DNA of 20,193 nucleotides, from the NCBI GenBank assembly GCA_020860745.1, contig JAJBTR010000312.1, positions 1 through 20,193 of the forward strand, given 5' to 3'. Position 1 is the stretch's first letter. Every line of letters begins with the position of its first letter. A program made the position numbers and the translations under genes. Source of the DNA: Lachnospiraceae bacterium. Lineage in GTDB: Bacteria; Bacillota; Clostridia; Lachnospirales; Lachnospiraceae. The notes under the pieces were generated by a model. The model searched no databases. It was not told the origin of the DNA and saw only the letters and a list, made by a program, of their open reading frames with translations. Positions 8,713 through 15,154 of this stretch are shown here, one piece after another.

Positions 8713-8741
8713 TTGTACATCAATTCTGCTTTCGCTATAAT
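8713..8741 (+). promoter_or_regulatory. sigma-A promoter of the divergent LysR gene
   Basis: TTGTAC (8713-8718) and TATAAT (8736-8741) are separated by exactly 17 nt, with a predicted start near 8748 and the LysR ATG at 8776. Confidence 0.7.
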
Positions 8742-8775
8742 AGATTCCAGGATGGAATGAAAAGAGGATACAGAC

Positions 8776-9659
8776 ATGACATTTGACCAGCTGGACTATT
8801 TTATCGCGGCGGTAAAGGAAACCACATTTTTTGATGCGGCGGAGTCTCTGCACATGACCCAGTCCGCTCTCTCCAAACAGATCATGAAACTGGAGTGGGA
8901 GCTGGATCTGACCCTCTTTGACCGCAGCGGCCGCTCTGCTCGTCTCACCGAAGCCGGGCAGCTTTTTTTGAGGAGGCTCAGACTCTCTCCGCCCAATACC
9001 GGCAGGCCATGCTTCACATGCAGCAATACCGGGATCAGACCCGCCAGCAGCTGCGCGTTGGCACACTGCCCATCCTGTCACAATATGGCCTGACCTCTTT
9101 GTTTCGCAAATTTTCGGAACAGTATCCTCAGATCATCCTCTCTCTCGATGAAGTAGAGGAAAACGAGCTTATGCATGGACTGGATCACGGAATTTATGAC
9201 ATTGTCATCGCGCGCAATTCCATGTTCTCCCCGGAAAAATATCAGACTGCTCTTCTGTCAGAGGACAGACTTGCCGCCATTTTTCCGGTTTTCCACCCTC
9301 TCGCTGACAGGGAAGTGGTAACTCTGGAGAATCTCGCGGAAGAACGTTTCATTTTAATGAAACCGTACACCTCCATCTATCAGTTATGCATGAAATTATT
9401 CGCTAATTCCGACATACGACCAAATATCCTGCGTACCGCTCGCATGGAATCGATTCTCGGGGCTGTCGCCGCCGGAGAAGGCATCAGCCTGCTTCCGGAA
9501 AAAAATTTCCAGCTCTTTTCCCATGCATCACTGACCGCCGTTCCTCTCTTCTCCGCGCCTACGCTCTCCGTTGTCGCCGCACGAAAAAAAGCTGCCCCTG
9601 CCTCCGCGGGAACAGCCCAATTCTGGAATGATATCTCATCGCCGGTCCAACGGCAATAG
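8776..9659 (+). pseudogene. LysR-family regulator in the TanR position, frame broken at a T7 run
   Basis: When repaired this is a 294-residue LysR regulator. Its ATG follows AGAGGA by 7 nt and opens a canonical HTH (MTFDQLDYFIAAVKE, FFDAAESLHMTQSALSKQIMKLE, LFDRSGRSARLTEAG). At the T7 run 8963-8969 the frame shifts; frame 0 ends at 9093 after 105 residues. The linker helix and effector domain (EEAQTLSAQYRQAMLHMQQ, then LRVGTLPILSQYGL, YDIVIARN, GEGISLLPE) continue in the -1 frame to 9659. One extra T, or a -1 slip on T_TTT_TTG (8964-8970), rejoins it. Its divergent placement next to lpdC and tanB matches TanR, the LysR activator of L. plantarum tannin genes, so it is the likely inducer-responsive switch. 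If the break is real, only an HTH fragment is made. Confidence 0.85.
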
Positions 9660-9703
9660 TTTTACGGAACTATATCTCACCACCGGTCCAACGGCAATAA
9701 TTT
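9631..9703. repeat. imperfect 32-bp direct repeat at the convergent ends of the LysR gene and lpdB
   Basis: Positions 9631-9662 and 9672-9703 match at 29 of 32 bases, 41 bp apart. The first copy encodes the LysR C-terminus (SSPVQRQ); the second, read on the other strand, encodes the lpdB C-terminus (CRWTGGEI). Confidence 0.8.
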
Positions 9704-10248
9704 TCAGCCTCCACACCAAACGGTTCCACCAGCTTTGCTGCCATGTGATAAACCATATCTTCCATATTTTCCGGCTGATGGTAAAACGTCATCATCGGCG
9801 GAATAATGCGCACGCCCGGCAGCAGCGAAAGTTCATACAGATTCTTCAGGTGAATGGCAGACAACGGCGTCTCCCGCGCCGCAAGCACCAAAGTGCGCTG
9901 TTCTTTTATCGTCACATCCGCCGCCCGCAGAATCAGATCTTCCGCGTAGCCGCTGTGAATCCCGGCCACAGTTTTCATACTGCAGGGCACAATCAGTATC
10001 CCTTCCGTCCGGAATGTGCCGCTGGCCGGCCCCGCCCAGATTTCATCCGGCTGATACACAAAGTCCGCATATTCTCCCAGCTCCTCCGCCGTAAGTCCGG
10101 TCTCATGCACCATCGTCAGCTTTGCGCTGCCACTTACAATCAGATGCACCTCCAGGCTCCCGTCCTGACGGAGCAGTTTCAATACTGCCTCTAATATGGG
10201 AAATCCGCTGGCTCCGGTGGCCGCCACAATGATCCGCTTTTTCTTCAT
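9670..10248 (-). CDS. lpdB: UbiX-like flavin prenyltransferase (LpdB)
   Basis: This 192-residue enzyme should make prenylated FMN from FMN and dimethylallyl phosphate, the cofactor needed by the UbiD-type decarboxylase. It shows the GASG flavin loop (12-15) and the family core VPCSMKTVAGIHSGYAEDL, RAADV, KEQR, LVLAARETPLSAIHL and a late FYHQPENMEDMV. The first ATG at 10254 abuts the AGGAG sequence with no spacing, so the second ATG at 10248 (MKKKRIIVAA), 6 nt from it, is the better start. The gene is convergent with the LysR regulator (10-bp gap) and has its own -10 hexamer. In L. plantarum lpdB is distant from lpdC; here both lie in one locus. Confidence 0.92.
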   Translation of the reverse strand: MKKKRIIVAATGASGFPILEAVLKLLRQDGSLEVHLIVSGSAKLTMVHETGLTAEELGEYADFVYQPDEIWAGPASGTFRTEGILIVPCSMKTVAGIHSGYAEDLILRAADVTIKEQRTLVLAARETPLSAIHLKNLYELSLLPGVRIIPPMMTFYHQPENMEDMVYHMAAKLVEPFGVEAENYCRWTGGEI

Positions 10249-10313
10249 AGCCATCTCCTGTCACACAGACCGGGAACTTTTTGCAGGCTTCTTTTCAGTA
10301 AACAATACTTACG

Positions 10314-10369
10314 ATTATATTCCTCTCATATAATGATAAAACAAAAGCCCCGGTTTCGTTCATCGCAAC
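10314..10369 (-). promoter_or_regulatory. lpdB promoter with possible LysR site
   Basis: TATAAT on the minus strand (10319-10314) has no good -35. About 54 bp upstream of the predicted start lies GTTGCGATGAACGAAAC (10369-10353), a GTT..AAC dyad-like sequence resembling the one beside lpdC (shared TGAA(A)CGA and AAC). The rest of the 303-bp gap to lpdD shows only a weak GATTCC/GGAATC hairpin (10434-10450) and no gene. Confidence 0.35.
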
Positions 10370-10551
10370 TCTTTTCACTCAGATTATTTTACCTTCTGTC
10401 CTCGCTGCAATCAATTCTTTTCCAGGCAAGACTGATTCCAAACCGGAATCCTGCTGCAGTTAACAAATGAAAAATAACGGAATCCTATGATAGCTATAAA
10501 TCAAAATCCCTTACAAATGATAAAACCCACGGATTGTTCCATAAAGCATCA

Positions 10552-10950
10552 TCATGCTGTATATAAATTCGTCAGCTGCGGGATCAGTTCCTCCGCCACC
10601 ACCCGCTTTATTTCTGTGATCTGATCTTCCTGCAGATGATCCTCATGGAATCCGCCGACACACACCACAAGACACTGGTATGCCCGGCAGACTGCCTCCG
10701 CCAGAACCCGGCAGATCTCCTCATCCTTGTGTCCGATTACGTTGATCACCGAAGAGGTAGCGCTGGCTGTCCTATCTCCCGAAAGAGACAGTCGCGGCAC
10801 ACTCATCACCACGCAGCCAATATGAGGATCTGTCCCGCCGGTCAGAAGCAGATGCATATCTTTTCCCACGCGCTCCATGCGAACCTCAATGTCTGCGCCG
10901 GATGAGAGACTTTTTCGAATGTTTTTTACAATACATGTTTTCTCCGACAT
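10552..10950 (-). CDS. lpdD: LpdD-like gallate decarboxylase accessory protein
   Basis: This 132-residue soluble protein matches the small LpdD protein that accompanies gallate decarboxylases. Landmarks are LLLTGGTDPHIGCVV (35-48), the Ser/Thr-rich stretch TASATSSVINVIGHKDEEI (61-79) and CVGGFHEDHL (97-106); His43, His74, His102 and His105 stand out. GAAAGGAGAA precedes the start. In L. plantarum LpdD sits next to LpdB and is not itself the catalytic subunit; its molecular role is not settled as far as I know, and a prenyl-FMN handling or chaperone role is an inference. It is on the same strand as lpdB, 303 bp upstream, and may have its own promoter. Confidence 0.88.
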   Translation of the reverse strand: MSEKTCIVKNIRKSLSSGADIEVRMERVGKDMHLLLTGGTDPHIGCVVMSVPRLSLSGDRTASATSSVINVIGHKDEEICRVLAEAVCRAYQCLVVCVGGFHEDHLQEDQITEIKRVVAEELIPQLTNLYTA

Positions 10951-11002
10951 GCGCAGTTCTCCTTTCTCCGCTTATACAGAAAATGCTCTTTCTCTCTCGG
11001 GA

Positions 11003-11043
11003 ATTTTAAACCAGCCTGTTACAGCGTTTGCGGAATATCGCAA
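11003..11043 (-). promoter_or_regulatory. possible lpdD promoter and dyad
   Basis: TAAAAT (11008-11003) could be the -10; the -35 region is poor and is overlapped by TTGCG-N6-CGCAA (11028-11043), a perfect 5-bp-arm dyad. On the lpdD strand it reads TTGCGAT followed by CGCAAAC, close to the lpdB upstream sequence. Confidence 0.3.
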
Positions 11044-11122
11044 TCAATGGTTGGTGCCGTTTTCCCAACAACACAGGCCAAAATCTTCAGCGTAGCTGCA
11101 CCGGAATTTTGAAAACACGATA

Positions 11123-11386
11123 TTAATCTTCCTCAATCACCTGTATTTCCAGATAGTCAAACGAAATATTCTCAATGAAACTGTCCTGATAAAAACGGGT
11201 CTTTGCGTGCCGTCTGAACTCCTCGATATTCGCGTCCAGCCAGATGGGTTTTCCCAGGTCAAACGCATAGCAGATTTCATCCAGGGCATGAAATATCTTG
11301 TGTGTCCGCGTATCCGCACTGTCATCGCTGACCGTCATATCCCGCAGCATGCGGTTATTTTTCCACTCTTTCGCCCAAAGCCTCAT
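11123..11386 (-). CDS. conserved small protein of unknown function
   Basis: This 87-residue acidic soluble protein (MRLWAKEWKNNRML, DDSADTRTHKIFHALDEICY, PIWLDANIEEF, ENISFDYLEIQVIEED) is of a type I recall as widely conserved and uncharacterised in Lachnospiraceae. The frame is open up to 11431, but GGGAGG lies 8 nt before the ATG at 11386, and that ATG overlaps the stop of the preceding 37-codon ORF (ATGA), so 11386 is the likely start. No catalytic motif, membrane segment or metal site is recognised. It lies downstream of the RNA methyltransferase gene on the same strand. Confidence 0.75.
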   Translation of the reverse strand: MRLWAKEWKNNRMLRDMTVSDDSADTRTHKIFHALDEICYAFDLGKPIWLDANIEEFRRHAKTRFYQDSFIENISFDYLEIQVIEED

Positions 11387-11496
11387 TTCATTGCCTCCCT
11401 GCTCTCTGCCCAAAACAGGGTAAGCTCCCAATCAATCGTTTTGAGATAAGCCCGTTCCGCCTTTGAACATGCTTTTTCAAAAACACGCACGTACAT
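11383..11496 (-). CDS. 37-residue small ORF, translationally coupled to the next gene
   Basis: The ORF reads MYVRVFEKACSKAERAYLKT followed by IDWELTLFWAESREAMK. It has GGAG 7 nt before its ATG and ends in an ATGA overlap with the 87-residue protein gene, the classic layout for coupled translation. The predicted peptide is a charged amphipathic helix with regular E/K spacing, which looks coding. No homologue is recognised. Confidence 0.5.
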   Translation of the reverse strand: MYVRVFEKACSKAERAYLKTIDWELTLFWAESREAMK

Positions 11497-11542
11497 TTCA
11501 TTTCTCCATAATCACGACAGCTCAAATGACACGGTGATATTG

Positions 11543-12464
11543 TCATCCCCTGCGCCTCTGCCGGTCCGCCTCATACATCAGAATTCCCGCCGCCATTGCC
11601 GCATTCAGGGACTCTACCTGCCCGTGCATGGGGATACGGATATTGCGGTCTGCAAGGCCGGCGGTCTGCTCCGTCAATCCGCTGCCCTCATTTCCAATCA
11701 GAAAAGCGGTATCACCCGCATAATCCTGTTCATCATGCACACTGCTGCCCTCCAGATGCGCGGCAAAGATCCGGATACCGCGTGCTTTTACCAGCCGTAT
11801 CGCCTCCTGCAGATCCTCCGTGATATAAAAAGGCACACGGAAAATACTTCCCATCGTGGAGCGGATTGTCTTGGGATTATAGATGTCCGCTGTCGACCGA
11901 TCCATGATTATCCCTGCAATTCCCGCGCCCTCCCCGGTGCGAAACATCCTACCAAGATTACCGGGATCCTGCAGGTTCTCCAGGATAAGCCAGAGACCAG
12001 CCTGATGTCGGCTGTTCGCAAAAGCATGATCTGTGGTGCTTCCATTACTCTTCTCTGATGCAGCTGTTGTCTCATCCTTTTTCTGACAATGTGCTTCATT
12101 TTCTGTACCACCAGAATTCTGCGCGACATCCGTTTTCCCTTTACGAATTAACAGAATGTCTTCCAACCCATATTGCTGCATCCGCATCAGGCACAGAATT
12201 CCCTGGGGCGTCCTGGTATCTGAGACATACTCAAATACGGAATCTGCCAGAACTTCATAGCGTTTCCCGCGCAGCAGATCCATATTTTTTTACATCGGAC
12301 GCAAAAGAAGCCGAGAGATATATACTCTCAATCTGATCTGCCGGTGCCTCGGAAAACATCCGAACCCCCTCCACCACATAGAGTTTCTGCTTCCTGCGCT
12401 CCTTTGCCTTCTTTTTTAATTGTACGATATTTCTAACCTGAGCGTTACCGGTACTCGTGATCAT
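11543..12464 (-). pseudogene. SpoU/TrmH-family RNA 2'-O-methyltransferase, split by a frame break
   Basis: The N-terminal substrate-binding domain (MITSTGNAQVRNIVQLKKKA, KLYVVEGVRMF, from 12464) and the C-terminal SPOUT domain lie in different frames, joined at an A7 run on the sense strand (12291-12285). Dropping one A gives a continuous protein of about 306 residues. SPOUT motifs are clear: LILENLQDPGNLGRMFRT, FLIGNEGSGL and IPMHGQVESLNAAMAAGIL with the SAM-binding knot. Such enzymes methylate rRNA or tRNA ribose. Between the domains is an unusual hydrophilic S/T/N/E/K-rich insertion of about 48 residues (near 12000-12142). The break is of +1 type, unlike the -1 breaks in the two regulators. 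The upstream gene is pfkA, 68 nt away on the same strand. Confidence 0.85.
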
Positions 12465-12532
12465 TTATGTGCCACCCGTTTTCCTGGGATTATTATGTTG
12501 TCAGAGACAAAAACCTTATCTTGTAATAATAC

Positions 12533-13501
12533 CTATATCCTTTCCGCCAGATCATATTGGTACTCAGAAAAATCCTTCTGCATGGCCAGCGCCTCATCGA
12601 TATCGAAATCCACAAACCGGCCATCTTTATAAGCCACTACGCGATTGCTCTTGCCCTCGCAGAGCAGATCTGCCGCCATGGCTCCCATCGCGGAAGCGTA
12701 CACACGATCCTTACAGGTCGGGCTGCCGCCTCTCTGCATGTGACCCAGAATCGTCGCCCGGGTCTCCATTCCCGTAGCCGCCTCAAACCGCCGCGCCATG
12801 GAGGTCGAGTGTCCGATCCCTTCCGCATTGATAATGATATAATGCCGTTTCCCCCGCTTCCGGTTGGCTATGATATCGTCCACAATCTTCTGCTCATCGT
12901 AGTCATATTTTTCCGGAATCAGAACCTGCTCCGCACCGTTAGCCAGACCGCACCACAGAGCAATGTAGCCTGCGTGACGCCCCATGACCTCTATAATACT
13001 GCAGCGCTGATGCGAGGAAGCCGTGTCGCGGATCTTGTCAATGGCATCCATCGCCGTATTTACTGCCGTATCAAACCCAATGGTATAATCGGTACAGGCA
13101 ATGTCCAGGTCGATTGTGCCCGGAACTCCGATGGTATTGATTCCGTGAGCGGCCAGCTTCTGCGCCCCGCGGAAGGAGCCGTCGCCGCCGATGACCACAA
13201 TGCCGTCGATTCCCTGCTTTTTGCAGACCTCCGCGCCCCGCTGCTGCCCTTCCTCCGTGCAAAACTCCAGGCACCGGGCAGTCTCAAGAATCGTGCCGCC
13301 GCGCTGGAGGATATTAGAAACGCTCTGGGCATTCATGTCAATGATATCCTCATCCAGCAATCCCGCGTATCCACGCAGAATTCCCTTTACCTTTTTCCCT
13401 TTTGCAAGGGCTTCCCGAACCACCGCACGGATAGCCGCATTCATGCCCGGCGCGTCGCCGCCGCTGGTCAGTACACCGATTGTCTGCACTTCTTTTCCCA
13501 T
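12533..13501 (-). CDS. pfkA: ATP-dependent 6-phosphofructokinase
   Basis: This 322-residue enzyme phosphorylates fructose-6-phosphate to fructose-1,6-bisphosphate in glycolysis. It has LTSGGDAPGMNAAIR (11-25), GGDGS (105-109), PGTIDLDI (127-134) and EVMGRHAGYIA. Gly108 and Gly128 are the residues expected for ATP rather than PPi use. Catalytic Asp131 and Asp133 are kept, while the Asn usual between them is Leu132; I recall this as common in Lachnospiraceae. The start at 13501 is fixed by AGGAGG 8 nt upstream; the open frame further up to 13576 lacks a site. The dyad repeat array lies just upstream. No convincing consensus promoter is visible between the array and the gene. Confidence 0.95.
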   Translation of the reverse strand: MGKEVQTIGVLTSGGDAPGMNAAIRAVVREALAKGKKVKGILRGYAGLLDEDIIDMNAQSVSNILQRGGTILETARCLEFCTEEGQQRGAEVCKKQGIDGIVVIGGDGSFRGAQKLAAHGINTIGVPGTIDLDIACTDYTIGFDTAVNTAMDAIDKIRDTASSHQRCSIIEVMGRHAGYIALWCGLANGAEQVLIPEKYDYDEQKIVDDIIANRKRGKRHYIIINAEGIGHSTSMARRFEAATGMETRATILGHMQRGGSPTCKDRVYASAMGAMAADLLCEGKSNRVVAYKDGRFVDFDIDEALAMQKDFSEYQYDLAERI

Positions 13502-13582
13502 AACTGAATCCTCCTGTCGCTGACTCTCCTCTATATACAATAAATATGTTGTCATTGTTTTTTCGTTATGTATCACGGACTT

Positions 13583-13910
13583 GTCATGTGTTTTTTACAC
13601 GCCATACGTACCAATCCTGTCCTCTCGACAAATTTGTCCGTATGCTTTTTGCACTCTATACGGACCGAATTCATTATTCCTGTTTTCTCGTCCGTATGCA
13701 TTTACATTTCATACGGATTTAATTCACTGTTCCTGCTTTTTCGTCCGTATGCTTTTACATTCCATACGGACCAAATTCACTATTCTTACTTTCTCGTCCG
13801 TATGCATTTACATTTCATACGGATTTAATTCACTATTCTTGTTTTTTCGTCCGTATATTTTTATATACATACTGACAATTTTGCCTGGTAAGATGTTTTC
13901 ATCCGTATAG
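13583..13910. repeat. 53-bp tandem repeat array, each unit carrying a 9-11-9 inverted repeat
   Basis: Units begin near 13583, 13636, 13690, 13743, 13796, 13849 and 13901, so the period is 53 bp (54 and 52 once). Each core unit carries GTCCGTATG, 11 nt, then CATACGGAC (or CATACGGAT / TATACGGAC). The third full unit is perfect; the outer units are decayed. Units alternate between type A (GCTTTT loop, ACGGACC end) and type B (GCATTT loop, ACGGATT end), giving a 106-bp higher-order period. The array fills most of the gap between fba and pfkA (13502-14070), which holds no gene. Confidence 0.9.
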
Positions 13911-13934
13911 CACACCATTTCAGACAGACAAATC

Positions 13935-14022
13935 CCGGGATATAAATTCTATTCTAACATAAACTATCAGTTTTAAAAAACCTCCGCTCTCTCTTCCGGG
14001 AAAGCGGAGGCTTATATCCCGG
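13935..14022. repeat. 11-bp inverted repeat enclosing the aldolase terminator
   Basis: CCGGGATATAA (13935-13945) and TTATATCCCGG (14012-14022) are perfect reverse complements placed symmetrically around the terminator hairpin. They could form an outer stem of a nested structure. Confidence 0.75.
13975..14010 (-). terminator. rho-independent terminator of the aldolase gene
   Basis: CCTCCGCT (13981-13988) and AGCGGAGG (14003-14010) form a perfect 8-bp stem, followed on the minus strand by T6. It lies about 60 nt after the aldolase stop. Confidence 0.9.
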
Positions 14023-14070
14023 CTATATTGACTTCAACAAAATGCACCGGGGGCTTTTCTACAGATTCTT

Positions 14071-15024
14071 TTACTTTGTCATGTCCGCAGCTTTTCCTGC
14101 ACTGCCGAGAACGTTGACAATCTTATGAGCAACCATATCCTTGACTGCCTGACGAGCCGGCTTTAAATACTGGCGGGGATCAAAATGATCCGGATGCTCT
14201 GCGAAGTATTTACGGATGTTTCCTGTCATGGCAAGACGGATATCGGAGTCGATGTTGATCTTGCAGACGGAAAGCTCAGCAGCATGACGCAGCTGCTCTT
14301 CCGGAACACCGATGGCGCCCGGCATATTTCCGCCGTACTGGTTCACCATCTCACCGAACTCCTGCGGTCCGGAAGAGGAACCGTGAAGCACGATGGGGAA
14401 TCCGGGAAGTCTCTTGGTGCACTCCTCCAGAACGTCAAAACGAAGCTGCGGCTTTGTGCCGGGTTTGAACTTGTATGCGCCGTGGGATGTTCCGATGGCG
14501 ATAGCAAGGGAATCACAGCCTGTCCGGGATACAAATTCCTCTACCTCTTCCGGGCGGGTGTACATCTCTTTGCCGGCTTCCACACATACCTCATCCTCAA
14601 CACCGGCCAGTGTACCGAGCTCAGCCTCGACAACCACGCCGTGTGCATGTGCGTACTCTACGACCTTTTTTGTCAGCTCGATATTCTCATCAAAAGGCTT
14701 GGAAGATGCGTCAATCATAACGGAGGTAAATCCGCCGTCGATGCAGCTCTTGCAAAGCTCAAAGCTGTCGCCGTGATCCAGATGCAGAGCAATCGGGATA
14801 TCCGGATTCTCAATGATGGCAGCCTCTACCAGCTTCACCAGGTAAGTGTGGTTCGCGTAAGCGCGGGCTCCCTTGGAAACCTGAAGGATCACAGGGCTGT
14901 TCAGCTCTCCGGCTGCCTCAGTGATACCCTGTACGATCTCCATATTGTTTACATTGAAAGCGCCGATGGCATAACCGCCGTTGTAAGCTTTCTGAAACAT
15001 TTCAGTTGTGGTAACTAATCCCAT
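14071..15024 (-). CDS. fba: class II fructose-1,6-bisphosphate aldolase
   Basis: This 317-residue zinc enzyme cleaves fructose-1,6-bisphosphate to dihydroxyacetone phosphate and glyceraldehyde-3-phosphate. The class II signature is complete: GAFNVNN (21-27), HLDHG with catalytic Asp83 and zinc ligand His84, EAELG (133-137), GTSHGAYKF with His181, LHGSSSG with His214, and KINIDSD for phosphate binding. AAAGGAGGAC lies 7 nt before the ATG. It follows the PPi-type phosphofructokinase by 130 nt on the same strand and ends at a strong terminator, so the two consecutive glycolytic steps are probably co-transcribed. Confidence 0.95.
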   Translation of the reverse strand: MGLVTTTEMFQKAYNGGYAIGAFNVNNMEIVQGITEAAGELNSPVILQVSKGARAYANHTYLVKLVEAAIIENPDIPIALHLDHGDSFELCKSCIDGGFTSVMIDASSKPFDENIELTKKVVEYAHAHGVVVEAELGTLAGVEDEVCVEAGKEMYTRPEEVEEFVSRTGCDSLAIAIGTSHGAYKFKPGTKPQLRFDVLEECTKRLPGFPIVLHGSSSGPQEFGEMVNQYGGNMPGAIGVPEEQLRHAAELSVCKINIDSDIRLAMTGNIRKYFAEHPDHFDPRQYLKPARQAVKDMVAHKIVNVLGSAGKAADMTK

Positions 15025-15154
15025 GATAAAGTCCTCCTTTTTATATTATTTATAACAGTTCAGAACAACCTCAGACATATGGCACTGTCTTATTTCGGCA
15101 TATAGCCCGCCAGGGCGGTCTGTGGCCTGATGTTCTGAATGGTCTCCTGTTTCC

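Noticed and set aside
12557..13507. 316-residue plus-strand ORF opposite pfkA
   Set aside because: Shadow of pfkA; the minus-strand frame carries every phosphofructokinase motif.
13583..13910. CRISPR-like array
   Set aside because: The whole 53-bp unit repeats, including the parts between dyads, so there are no unique spacers, and no cas genes are present.
13568..13910. Two overlapping plus-strand ORFs across the tandem repeats (86 and 109 residues)
   Set aside because: They arise because the AT-rich repeat lacks stops; two frames are open over the same DNA, the 53-bp period is not a multiple of three, and no ribosome site is convincing.
15104..15121. GC-rich hairpin after the PPi-phosphofructokinase gene
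   Set aside because: The stem has a mismatch and a 2-nt loop and no T run follows, so it is not supported as a terminator.
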